Below are positions 17,001 through 24,380 of a stretch of DNA of 53,307 nucleotides, piece by piece. The first letter of the stretch is position 1, and every line of letters starts with the position of its first letter. The stretch covers positions 1-53,307 of the forward strand of contig CALABV010000085.1 in NCBI GenBank assembly GCA_937886325.1, in the 5' to 3' direction. Below the pieces are notes generated by a model that had not been told where the DNA came from, made no database searches, and saw only the letters and a program-made list of their open reading frames with translations. Both the position numbers and the translations under genes were made by a program. The stretch comes from an uncultured Geobacter sp. GTDB lineage: Bacteria; Desulfobacterota; Desulfuromonadia; Geobacterales; Geobacteraceae.

Positions 17001-18687
17001 AGGCCCCACTCTGCACCATGTTGATGATCGGGCCGATGCCGGGGACGAAATGCCCGATGGCACGATTTGCGCGCTGTGCCCAGTTGCGGACCTGAACGGC
17101 ATACTCCGCCGACTCCTGCAAGGCATCGGCCTCGGCCAGACTGGACTCGGCGTCTCCCATGGAAAGCTGCTGCTCCGCGCCCACGGTCGTATCCTTGATC
17201 GCCTGGCGCAGGGCGTCCATGTCGCCGCCGTTGTTGCGCACCCGGTCCACCAGGTCCTGGAGGAAATCCTGACGCTTCAGGTCCTTGACATTCCTCTCGA
17301 TGAACTCGTCGAGCCGTTCCGCCTCCCGCCGCCGGCGTTCTTCAATCACGTCGGGATGTTTTTCACCGGGGACATAGGCGTCCTTGTCCCGGTCATAGAC
17401 GAACCCCTCCCGCTCCCGCTGCTCTTTCACCCGCTGTTCCCATTCCCCGGATCGCTCGTCATACCAGCGTTGACGGTCGCGCTCCAATGCCTCCTCTTTC
17501 TCGGCAAACAGCCGTTCCACGGCTGACCGGTCCATCCACTGGCCGTCGTACCAGACCTGTCCGGGCCTCCCCCCCTCGTACCGGCCGTCCTGGATGGGGA
17601 GCGTCTGGCCCGTTTCGGGATCGACCAGGGGCGTCAGGTCCGGTGGCGGCTGTTTTTGGGGCTCCGAATCTTCCCGGCGCGGCTTTTCCCCGGTCATTTC
17701 CGGCGGCAGGCCGTCGTCGGCGACCTGAAGCAGAGCCCGGACAAAGGCGGGTCCAAGCATGATGCCGGCCGCGGGCCCCAGGCCGGTGAGCAGGGAAATC
17801 AGCGCACCGAGCGTCCTGACCCATATCCAGAAATTCTCGTTGTTTTCCTTCCAGCCGCCGTCGTGGGCCCAGGCAAACCCCACCCATGCCGCCCAGCATG
17901 CCCCCAGCGACAGAAAAAACATACCGGTCGAACCAGGCGACTTCTTCCCCTTCCCTTTTGCCAGCGCCAGGGCGACAATCAGGAAGGCGATTCCCAGAAC
18001 GGAACCCCAGCGCGGCAGAACCGATTTGACCACAAACCCCAGCGCGGCTCCCATAAGGGCCACATGGCCCGCCGCTGTGCCGAACTCCGTCCCGCGCACC
18101 CCCTGCACGGCCCCGTAGGTGGACGCCCAGGCGGAGCGGAGCAGAAGCGCCAGCACCTGCCCGGCCCGCGAAAAGAGCAGCATGCTGACACCGATGGCCA
18201 TGGCGACATTGCCGCATCCCGTAAGGAGCGAGCCGGTCACCAGCGAAATGCCGACCCCACTCAGGAGGCCGGCCATGGCCAGGTCACCCGCCTGCCCGAA
18301 GTAGCTGAAGACCATGGCGGGTGCAGCGAAGAACTCGACGACGGCCTTTCCCGGTCCTTTCCGGTAGGCATTGGTCAGCAGGCCGACCGTGAGTCCGGAA
18401 AGGAGCATGAAGATGACCCCGCCGGAGAGCCCGGTGAGCATGCCGCCGCCCAGGCCGAGAAGGGCGGCGCCGGGAAAAGTCAGTTTGTCGTAGCCGTTGT
18501 TGAGGAAAATGATGAAGATGGTATAGCCGATGTAGGTGAGCACCGCAAAGAAGATGGTTATGGGCAGGCTCTTGAAAAAATTGCGGAAGGTATTCTTCAC
18601 GATGAGACGCAGAAGCGGCATGAACCCCGGGATGGGGCCCGCGTGCGTCACGTCATGGATACCGGATTCCTTGTCTTGTACGCTCAT
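14053..18687 (-). CDS. giant polytopic membrane protein with embedded papain-like peptidase domain
   Basis: A 1544-residue protein of unknown function. Residues about 40-316 hold roughly eight membrane segments rich in Gly and Ala. A short spacer contains VDPETGQTLPIQDGRY and WYDGQW, followed by a highly charged coiled-coil region (about 385-480). A middle Gly/Ala-rich stretch (540-590) precedes a domain at about 770-925 that looks like a papain/C39-like cysteine peptidase: Cys776 in KDCSVAI at the start of a helix, His880 in AGHAVEI and Asp899 in QIDDPKRGP, with the usual order and spacing. The last 600 residues are very hydrophilic and helical. The ATG at 18687 is preferred; an upstream ATG at 18741 would overlap the previous gene. 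It belongs to the seven-gene operon. A surface-anchored processing enzyme or toxin-like effector is possible, but this is not established. Confidence 0.7.
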   Translation of the reverse strand: MSVQDKESGIHDVTHAGPIPGFMPLLRLIVKNTFRNFFKSLPITIFFAVLTYIGYTIFIIFLNNGYDKLTFPGAALLGLGGGMLTGLSGGVIFMLLSGLTVGLLTNAYRKGPGKAVVEFFAAPAMVFSYFGQAGDLAMAGLLSGVGISLVTGSLLTGCGNVAMAIGVSMLLFSRAGQVLALLLRSAWASTYGAVQGVRGTEFGTAAGHVALMGAALGFVVKSVLPRWGSVLGIAFLIVALALAKGKGKKSPGSTGMFFLSLGACWAAWVGFAWAHDGGWKENNENFWIWVRTLGALISLLTGLGPAAGIMLGPAFVRALLQVADDGLPPEMTGEKPRREDSEPQKQPPPDLTPLVDPETGQTLPIQDGRYEGGRPGQVWYDGQWMDRSAVERLFAEKEEALERDRQRWYDERSGEWEQRVKEQREREGFVYDRDKDAYVPGEKHPDVIEERRRREAERLDEFIERNVKDLKRQDFLQDLVDRVRNNGGDMDALRQAIKDTTVGAEQQLSMGDAESSLAEADALQESAEYAVQVRNWAQRANRAIGHFVPGIGPIINMVQSGASGAAQGYEEGGWRGAFTSATAQGVDFLVQHYTGVPGSGTAFRNAYGTEYTRDKDGNLVSPLDRLVGGIWHSTVDQYDPRVYYERYQRAQGIGDYVDMGLDVWDAKDDVDKLREKVRDLRRGDVSRDADAEPERRRALEAEEPTQGRRRPRDTSELGGDYEEKPPVRADGRRVGDRGTDGVYDLDLDNQTDSLNKYRRSGVDGEVFQPQFAPKDCSVAIISKVTGQSYEEAEGRIRDLRGHLRNEKGEIIGEHEGGLKRRRLAEALERSPDVDVEPMQPKKGGPIDLENEEHVRNIKEHLQRGERIAASMNDPDLKAGHAVEIKGIITEDGVTKLQIDDPKRGPLVIPVSDVKEQNLLDLEHSHFVKNNEFHEDYRAMREARSAGDQGAVDRHAARMLARDYEKFKGMVAEGRIDRETAERAVRIHQDIIRSGVGEGAERTRRMGTLLGGETPDGQEGGKPVIKHTWSPGGGMEPFDPAKPKVPGDTDLTTVLDRGLVKERQLDPDQVQKLAAGHTRDAINEEAARRLGEDIGDYTRKTKVKFTPGSDEEYLSFQAHKQEGRVVEHPGGGKTTLGEEMGWSGSLDRKVDGTPTGIAMHRADEHNMIGTILKERPATGDRYRDGETAREVSKHFDRMGEYSTKENDPANWKPENVDTSKLISPEGFEKTLEASRTGKPRDIQNAVDRHYGGDYDKFFKDLHEAGRQGARESLDEGGKVWDAQKEGLKATGVEVGSDQVVRHAADPLTQPEQRQAFAADGDLRPGAGGADLATGRQQQRQEADLLQRMGITERDTLKTPEGRKLYDDLMTRMPARDEKGRITGWGTPPTADPVKQVTDPGGREFSERLEAHRDTDPVFRRLDDKIRSAEVEGWSERIKDVESERYGEMVKEGTWGSPESDAFREELGRRVRTMEVPEGEDRFAALKHQEHILVRNKVDQEQLDTWLKVRDQIRRGEAVEPLQPLKQYSATDLIKSPFGPWDPEEQ

Positions 18688-18712
18688 AGGGTACACCCGC
18701 CTGTCTCCCCGG

Positions 18713-19774
18713 TCAGCGGGGAAACAGCGTTGAAAGGGCATCAGGTCCGATGCGGTTCACTCCGTCGGACGTTCCCAGCCACAGGGAGCGGTCCGGGGCC
18801 TCCGCTGCGCTCAGGACCTCCTGGGACGCGAGTCCGTCAGCCGTGGTCAGTACCCGCAGGTTCCTGTTTCCCAGCCGCACGGCAATGCCGTCCTGCTCGG
18901 AGCCCAGCCAGACCCTGCCCGCGGAGTCCTGGAAGAGGCTCCTAACCTTTGCGCCGGCCAGTTCGCCGGAGGGTATCGTCCGTTCCAGCCGCCAGTCTCC
19001 CGAGGATCGGCCAAACACGACCGCCCCGCCCCGGTCCAGGAACCCGCAGCCCGCCCAGACCCGTCCGTCGCGATCAAGCAGCAGCGACGTGATGTTGGGG
19101 TGAGGCAGGCCGTCGCGTACTGTCCATCGCCATGAACTTTTTTCCCGCAGACGGGTCAAGCCGCCCTTGTGGCTGACGTAATTGCCGAACCACATTCCCC
19201 CTTCGCCATCCTCGAGAAGGGCGGAAACGGCGCTGTTGAGCAGGCCGTCACGGCCGGTTACGACGGTTATCGAGGAGCGGTCCCACGGCCCCGATAGCGG
19301 CATCCGGGCAGCCCCGTTGTCGGTGCCGATCCAGATATTCCCGTCCCGGGTCGGGGCGACGGCCCGCACCGCTCCCCGGGGAAGTCCGTCGCCGCTGGTC
19401 AGGGTGGTCCACGTGGACCCGCGCAACAGGGACAGACCCTTTTCATGCCCCACCCACACGGCGCCGTCACGCGTCGCTATTACAGAGTATACCATTCCCT
19501 GGCCTTCCATTCCCGGAATAGCAACCTGCCGTACGGATCCGCCCGGTTCGATAAGGAAGAGCCCTTTGGAACCGCCCGCGTAGACGCCTTTCCCGGTGAC
19601 CGCGATACCCAGGATCGAGCCGATCCCCTTCCAGGCGCCCCAGCCCGGTGGAGGGGGCGTGGCCCGCTCAGGCAGGACCTGCCAGATAATCGCCCCGGCA
19701 ATGATGACCGACCAGACCAGGAGTATCAGCCTGGACTTCCTTGCGCCGGATGGTGCCGGATGTTCAGCCGTCAT
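18713..19774 (-). CDS. membrane-anchored two-component-regulator-type beta-propeller
   Basis: A 353-residue protein with one N-terminal membrane anchor (about 14-31, LILLVWSVIIAGAIIW) and an extracytoplasmic beta-propeller. Repeated blades carry the Reg_prop pattern: GAVWVGHEKGLSLL, GNIWIGTDNGAARM, GGMWFGNY, GRVWAGCG, GRVWLGSEQDG, RSLWLGTSDGVNRI. In histidine kinases such propellers sense ligands, but here no kinase domain is attached. The ATG at 19774 lies 11 bases inside the end of the ATPase gene, with AGGGGGG upstream, which indicates translational coupling to the transporter. It probably works as an outside sensor or scaffold for the neighbouring membrane protein. Confidence 0.78.
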   Translation of the reverse strand: MTAEHPAPSGARKSRLILLVWSVIIAGAIIWQVLPERATPPPPGWGAWKGIGSILGIAVTGKGVYAGGSKGLFLIEPGGSVRQVAIPGMEGQGMVYSVIATRDGAVWVGHEKGLSLLRGSTWTTLTSGDGLPRGAVRAVAPTRDGNIWIGTDNGAARMPLSGPWDRSSITVVTGRDGLLNSAVSALLEDGEGGMWFGNYVSHKGGLTRLREKSSWRWTVRDGLPHPNITSLLLDRDGRVWAGCGFLDRGGAVVFGRSSGDWRLERTIPSGELAGAKVRSLFQDSAGRVWLGSEQDGIAVRLGNRNLRVLTTADGLASQEVLSAAEAPDRSLWLGTSDGVNRIGPDALSTLFPR

Positions 19775-20444
19775 GACAGAGAGCCCCCCCTGTTGGCTCC
19801 GCTTCCACAATCCGGCCCGCATCCAGGAAGATCACCCGGCCGGACAACTTCCCGGCCTCGTCCGGGTCATGGGTAACGTACACCAGGAATGCCCGCGTGT
19901 CCCGGACCGCACAGGCTATCCGGGCAAGGGCTTTCCGCTTCAGCTCTCTGTCCAGGTTGGTGAGGGGCTCATCCATCAGCAGGTACCGCGGTTCGGGCGC
20001 CAGGCAGCGCGCAATGGCCACGCGCCGGGCCTCGCCGCCCGACAGCTCATCCGGATAGCGCCCGCCGAGCCCGTGAAGGTCGAAATCCTCCAGCAATTCC
20101 CGAAGCCGGTCCCGCATCCGGTCCTGTGACAACCCGTTCATCCCGAAGGTGATGTTCCCCGCCACGGTCATGTGGGGCCAGAGCGCCGGTGTCTGGAACA
20201 CGAACCCCACATTCCGCCGGTGGGGCGGGAGGGTCCAGCCCGGCCTGCTTGCCGGCGAGCCGTTGATATGGATCTCCCCGGCATCCGGCATCTCGAGCCC
20301 GGCAATCAGGCGCAGCAGCGTGGTCTTGCCGCTCCCCGAGGGCCCCAGGATCACCACGGGTTCCGGGGTCGTCGCCTGCAGGGAGACGTCCTCGAGGGCC
20401 CTGGCTTTTCCGTAAAATTTCGTGACGTGGCTGACCCGGATCAT
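19764..20444 (-). CDS. ABC transporter ATP-binding protein (Fe3+/polyamine type)
   Basis: The ATPase of an importer of the iron(III)/spermidine/thiosulfate class. Walker A is GPSGSGKTT at 34-42, the Q-loop is FVFQTPALWPHMTV, the signature is LSGGEARRVAIAR, Walker B is YLLMDEPLTNLD and the switch His is in YVTHDPDE. It has 226 residues and lacks the C-terminal TOBE regulatory domain found in FbpC and PotA, so it is a short form. The ATG at 20444 is preceded by AGGTGAG and lies 4 bases after the permease stop. Its 3' end overlaps the propeller gene. Confidence 0.92.
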   Translation of the reverse strand: MIRVSHVTKFYGKARALEDVSLQATTPEPVVILGPSGSGKTTLLRLIAGLEMPDAGEIHINGSPASRPGWTLPPHRRNVGFVFQTPALWPHMTVAGNITFGMNGLSQDRMRDRLRELLEDFDLHGLGGRYPDELSGGEARRVAIARCLAPEPRYLLMDEPLTNLDRELKRKALARIACAVRDTRAFLVYVTHDPDEAGKLSGRVIFLDAGRIVEAEPTGGALCHDG

Positions 20445-20448
20445 GGCC

Positions 20449-22035
20449 TCACCTGGAGCGCTTCGCACAGGGCAGCCACCACCTGCCCACGATCAGAACG
20501 CTGAACAGTCCTCCCAGCAGCGCAACCGCGGCCACAGCCAGACAGAGCGCCGCAACGGCCTCTGATGCGCCATAGTGGAGGTAGGAATAGATCTTCATGG
20601 TCAGGGTGGCATGCCCCGGCGGCGCAACGATCAGCGTTGCCCCCAGTTCACCCGCCGCCAGGACGAAAACCACGCACGATGCCGCCGCCAGCCCCGGCAG
20701 CAGGAGAGGGAAACGGATCCGCAGCCATGTTTTGAGCGTATGGGTGTGAAACACGCGCGCGGCATCCATCAGAAGGGGGTCGGCCGTGCGCAGCTGCGCC
20801 AGAATGGCCAGGACGGCCAGGGGGGCGAAGCGCGCGAGGGATGCCAGCACGGGCATGAGACAACTCCCGTACACCGTGTCGAGAACAGGCCTGTTCCAGA
20901 TACTGATGAGACCTATGCCGACGAGCGGCGCCGGAACCGCCAGCGGCGCCGTTACCAGAAACCACCACAACCTCCCCTGCCTGTCGTTGCGCAGCAGCTC
21001 CCGTGCCGCCGCATACGCGACCGGAAGGGATGCGACGGCCGCGGACGCGGCTATCAGGATCGAAAAGAGAATCTCGCTTCGGGCGGACAGAACGGACACC
21101 GACATGGCGTTCCAGGATCCGACGGTTGTCACCAGCACCACGAAAGGAACCGCGATCTGGACGGTCATCAGCAGGGCGCTTCCCCGCAGGCACCAGCCCA
21201 GCCACGCAGGCCACCGGAGAGGGATCGGGAAGGGAATCGCGTTGCGCCGAGGCTTGAGCACGGCATTCCGCAGCGCTGCCTGGGAAAAGGAGAGGAACAG
21301 TACCGTAACCAGGAGCAGTGGAACGGCCATCAGGAAGGAGCGTGTCGGCTCGCCGGTCGCGCTGTATTCGGCGAAGATCTCCAGGGAATACACATTCAGC
21401 TGGAACAGAGACGGGACGCTGTAATCCGTAATGCTCAGAAGGAAGACAAATCCAGCGCCCGCGAGGATTTGGGGTGCGGCCAGCGGCAGCACAACCCTTG
21501 TGAGGCAGTGAAAGTCGCCTGCCATGAGCCGGGCGGAATCAATCAGGTCCGGTTCCACCGATTCCAGCCCCACCAGTGACAGCCCTATCGCCAGGGGAGC
21601 TAACGCCATGAGCTGCACCCACCAGCTTGCGCCCCATCCCTGAAAAGGGATACCGGCCATGCCGCGGGATTCCAGGAAACCGTTGAGACCGTGGACGGCG
21701 GATACCCAGGCCAGCGCATGGATAGAGGGGGGGATGGCGACCAGAAGCAGCGCCAGCCAGCGGAGCCTGGCCGGAAGCCCTGTATCAAGGCGCCAGAGGC
21801 AGAGGGCTGCCGGAACACCGATGATCACAGCGCCGGCTGCCACGGCCAGGGAAAGCCCGAGGCTTCGCGCCAGCAGGAGCAACCTTCGGCCGGAGGGGAT
21901 CATCAGCTCCAGCCAGTCAGCATGACCGGCGGTCAGGGATATGCCCAGGTCCGCAAGCAGCGCCCCCAGCGGAGCAAAGACGACCAGGATGAAAAGTATC
22001 GCGGCAAGCCGGCTACAGGCAGTCGAGTCTCTCAT
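20449..22035 (-). CDS. ABC transporter permease, fused two-domain type (FbpB-like)
   Basis: A 528-residue inner-membrane permease with about twelve membrane segments in two homologous halves, as in FbpB-type iron(III) and thiamine permeases. EAA-type loops that contact the ATPase are visible: the first near residues 155-175 (GLESVEPDLIDSARLMAG), the second near 425-445 (LRTADPLLMDAARVFH). The start follows the stop of the binding protein by 7 bases. The substrate cannot be read from the permease; iron(III), thiamine-like or phosphonate compounds are the usual ones for this class. Confidence 0.9.
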   Translation of the reverse strand: MRDSTACSRLAAILFILVVFAPLGALLADLGISLTAGHADWLELMIPSGRRLLLLARSLGLSLAVAAGAVIIGVPAALCLWRLDTGLPARLRWLALLLVAIPPSIHALAWVSAVHGLNGFLESRGMAGIPFQGWGASWWVQLMALAPLAIGLSLVGLESVEPDLIDSARLMAGDFHCLTRVVLPLAAPQILAGAGFVFLLSITDYSVPSLFQLNVYSLEIFAEYSATGEPTRSFLMAVPLLLVTVLFLSFSQAALRNAVLKPRRNAIPFPIPLRWPAWLGWCLRGSALLMTVQIAVPFVVLVTTVGSWNAMSVSVLSARSEILFSILIAASAAVASLPVAYAAARELLRNDRQGRLWWFLVTAPLAVPAPLVGIGLISIWNRPVLDTVYGSCLMPVLASLARFAPLAVLAILAQLRTADPLLMDAARVFHTHTLKTWLRIRFPLLLPGLAAASCVVFVLAAGELGATLIVAPPGHATLTMKIYSYLHYGASEAVAALCLAVAAVALLGGLFSVLIVGRWWLPCAKRSR

Positions 22036-22042
22036 AGATTTG

Positions 22043-23080
22043 TCAGCGAATGAAAATCTCCGTCATATCCTTCCTTGCCGGCCCGAGCATCCTGTAGACG
22101 TCAACCGGACCCACTCCCATGGCCTTGACCCTGGAACCGTCAACACATTCCCCTCCGCCGACGTTCGGACGGAGGGGCAGATGACTCCAGCCCGAGGCGA
22201 CCAGCATTTGTTCCACTTCCCTGCCGAGCAGGAAATCGACCAGTTTCCGTGCTTCGGCAGGATGTTTCCCCCCTGCAATCAGCGCAACCGTACCGGGAAT
22301 AACCAGCGTACCGATCCCGGTCCGGCCCTGATCCGGAAAAACGAGCTCAACCGGAGCGCCCTTGCGCTTCGCCCCGCAGGCATCGTCAGTATCCGTGATC
22401 CCGGCCATCAGCCGGCCGTCCGCAACCATGTCTCTCACCATCGAATTGCCGTCGACGACATGCACCTTTCTCCGATAGAGTGTCTCAAAAAATTTCTTTC
22501 CCTGATCCCGTCCGAGGAGCGAATACAGTGCCGCGGCATGGGTTGCGGATGTTCCGAAAACCGGGTACGCGATACCCACCTTGTCCGCGGGCAACCCAGA
22601 GGATACGAGATCGAAGATCGAAGACGGATAGCGGGACCGCGGAACGAGATCCCTGTTGACCAGCAGCACCCGTGCCCGTGCGGCAGTGCAGGCCCAGTAG
22701 CCTTGCGGGTCCCGATAGCGGGAAGGGATATCTCCGGCGGCGGGAGAGCGATACGGTGACAGAACGCCTTTCTCTTTCAGGAACAGTGTCTGGACGAATT
22801 CGCCGTTCCAGAAGACATCGGCCCGGGGGTGGGCCTTTTCAGCCACCAGGCGGTTCACCAGGCCGGTGGTTTTTGCGGCCTCGACATCATAGACGGGGAG
22901 GACCCTGATGCCTGATATTCTCTCGAATTCCCTGAAGATGGGCTCGGAATAGATTTGATCGACCGACGTATAGACGATGACCGCCCGGTCATCCAGATCT
23001 GCGGACGTGCAACCCGAGGTGGCAATAAGAAAAAGCATGGCGGCGCCAATCAAAGAGCACCATCTTTTTTTGCGTGTCAT
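22043..23080 (-). CDS. ABC transporter substrate-binding lipoprotein (Fe3+/thiamine class)
   Basis: A 345-residue binding protein of the extracellular solute-binding class used for iron(III) and similar ligands. A lipoprotein signal ends at Cys24 (ATSGC). The class signature YTSVDQIYSEPIFREFERISGIRV follows, then the hinge-region pattern RADVFWNGEF. The start at 23080 is chosen because AAGGAGATCC precedes it; the longer frame has no site. It is the first gene of the long minus-strand operon. Tyrosines typical of iron ligands in FbpA cannot be assigned with certainty, so the ligand is left open. Confidence 0.88.
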   Translation of the reverse strand: MTRKKRWCSLIGAAMLFLIATSGCTSADLDDRAVIVYTSVDQIYSEPIFREFERISGIRVLPVYDVEAAKTTGLVNRLVAEKAHPRADVFWNGEFVQTLFLKEKGVLSPYRSPAAGDIPSRYRDPQGYWACTAARARVLLVNRDLVPRSRYPSSIFDLVSSGLPADKVGIAYPVFGTSATHAAALYSLLGRDQGKKFFETLYRRKVHVVDGNSMVRDMVADGRLMAGITDTDDACGAKRKGAPVELVFPDQGRTGIGTLVIPGTVALIAGGKHPAEARKLVDFLLGREVEQMLVASGWSHLPLRPNVGGGECVDGSRVKAMGVGPVDVYRMLGPARKDMTEIFIR

Positions 23081-23195
23081 GCCGGGATCTCCTTGCAGAC
23101 AAGAATAGCACATCCCCATAACTTTTCTTGACCCCTACAATCGGTGGTGGTTCACCTCATCGAAACGTGCGGCGCTTCGCTCCCACTGTTAATGT

Positions 23196-23214
23196 AAGCA
23201 ATATAATTATGCTT
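23196..23214. promoter_or_regulatory. AT-rich imperfect palindrome, candidate operator
   Basis: AAGCA and TGCTT flank an A/T-rich centre, giving an imperfect 19-base palindrome. It lies between the start of the transporter operon (minus) and the small-RNA candidate promoter (plus), five bases before the plus-strand -35 box. A metal- or ligand-responsive repressor could bind here; it does not match the Fur consensus well. Confidence 0.3.
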
Positions 23215-23218
23215 AATA

Positions 23219-23246
23219 TTGACGACAGGGGGTTGGTGGGTATACA
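23219..23246 (+). promoter_or_regulatory. candidate sigma-70 promoter
   Basis: TTGACG at 23219-23224 and TATACA at 23241-23246 with a 16-base spacer. Transcription would begin about 23253 and run to the terminator at 23327-23366. There is no open frame with a ribosome site in that interval. Confidence 0.5.
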
Positions 23247-23252
23247 TATAAG

Positions 23253-23366
23253 GCTACATTACGATTTTCCCGGGGGATATCGTGTTTTTCGGTACGGGGA
23301 TCTGGGTTTTTCGGTGACAAAAAGGGCCGTCCGCGCCAGCTGCCAGCTGGTCGGGCGGTTTTTTTG
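23253..23366 (+). ncRNA. candidate small RNA, about 114 nt
   Basis: The interval is bounded by a good promoter candidate and a strong intrinsic terminator and contains no plausible gene. It is G-rich with two copies of TTTTTCGGT (TGTTTTTCGGTAC and GGTTTTTCGGTGAC). It could be an independent small RNA or a premature-termination leader of the SDR gene at 23546. I recognise no known RNA family. Confidence 0.35.
23327..23366 (+). terminator. intrinsic terminator
   Basis: A GC-rich stem pairs CCGTCCGCGCCAGCT with AGCTGGTCGGGCGG and is followed by seven T residues. There is no coding gene just upstream on the plus strand, so it ends either the candidate small RNA or a leader transcript. Confidence 0.75.
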
Positions 23367-23545
23367 TTTTCGTTCAGTGCCTCTTTCCAGGGAGACTGAG
23401 GGAACAGCTTCCCATCTTGTACAGGATAGTTAGACACAGCGGACACGGTGACGATATACCAAGAAAAGACTGGGGCAGCAGAGAGCACATCCCCGACCAA
23501 AGCTCTTTCGCGGGATGCGCAAAGACCGGAAAGGAAGGGTGAGAC

Positions 23546-24352
23546 ATGAAAGAATACTATGAAAACAAGGTTGCCGTAGTAACGGGCGGAGCGTCGGGAA
23601 TCGGGCTGGCCCTCGTCGAGACGATGCTCTCCTGCGGGGCAAGTCAAGTCGTCCTCGCCGACTTCAACGACGAGAACCTCAAACGGGAGACCGAGCGGCT
23701 GAACGGTGCCTATCCCGGGAGGGTGCTCGGTCTCCGCTGCGACGTCACCAAGGAGGGAGACGTCCGGGAAATGATCCGCAAAGCCGCCGAGACCGGCGGG
23801 CGCATCGATTTCCTGTTCAACAATGCGGGCGCCGGCTTGAGCGGGTATTTCGACTCACTGACGAATGAGGACTGGGAGAAGGCGTTCGCGCTGAACTTCT
23901 ACGGGGCGCTGTACGGGATCCGGGCCGTGCTGCCGATCATGCGCGAGCAGGGCGGCGGGCACATTGTCGACATCATCTCCGGTATCGCGTTTTCGCCCAT
24001 GGCCCAGCAGACGATGTATTCCGCCACCAAGGCGGCGCTGAACGGACTGACGCTCGCCCTTCGCTACGAACTGTGGGACGAGAACATCCGCGTGACAGCG
24101 GCGACTCCGGGCACGACCGCCACTGCAATCTGGAGAACCGGCGGCGCCGAACCCCCGCCGAGCGCGCAATCGCCGGAGCAGTCCGCGCGGACCATCCTCG
24201 CGGGGGTGGCAAGAAACGAGCGCCTGGTCCTCGGCGACGAGGGCGACGCCATGGGCGCGAGGTACTGCTTCAACCCCGATCTGGCCGCAGGACAGGACGA
24301 TTACCTGCTGAACGTCGCCCGCAAGCGGCGAAGCGGCGAGTGGGTCGTGTAA
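23546..24352 (+). CDS. short-chain dehydrogenase/reductase
   Basis: A classical SDR oxidoreductase of 268 residues. The NAD(P)-binding motif is TGGASGIG at 13-20, the structural NNAG is at 92-95, and the catalytic set is Ser145, Tyr158 and Lys162 (YSATK). Asp39 in LADF suggests a preference for NAD(H), as an acidic residue at that point excludes the NADP phosphate. The substrate is unknown. GGAAGGGTGAGAC precedes the ATG. The patatin-like gene follows after 28 bases and is probably co-transcribed. Confidence 0.92.
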   Translation: MKEYYENKVAVVTGGASGIGLALVETMLSCGASQVVLADFNDENLKRETERLNGAYPGRVLGLRCDVTKEGDVREMIRKAAETGGRIDFLFNNAGAGLSGYFDSLTNEDWEKAFALNFYGALYGIRAVLPIMREQGGGHIVDIISGIAFSPMAQQTMYSATKAALNGLTLALRYELWDENIRVTAATPGTTATAIWRTGGAEPPPSAQSPEQSARTILAGVARNERLVLGDEGDAMGARYCFNPDLAAGQDDYLLNVARKRRSGEWVV

Positions 24353-24380
24353 TTGGCAAGGTGACTTAAAGGAGAGAGTC

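Noticed and set aside
23196..23214. Fur box before the putative iron transporter operon
   Set aside because: The palindrome does not fit the Fur consensus well; kept only as a generic operator candidate.
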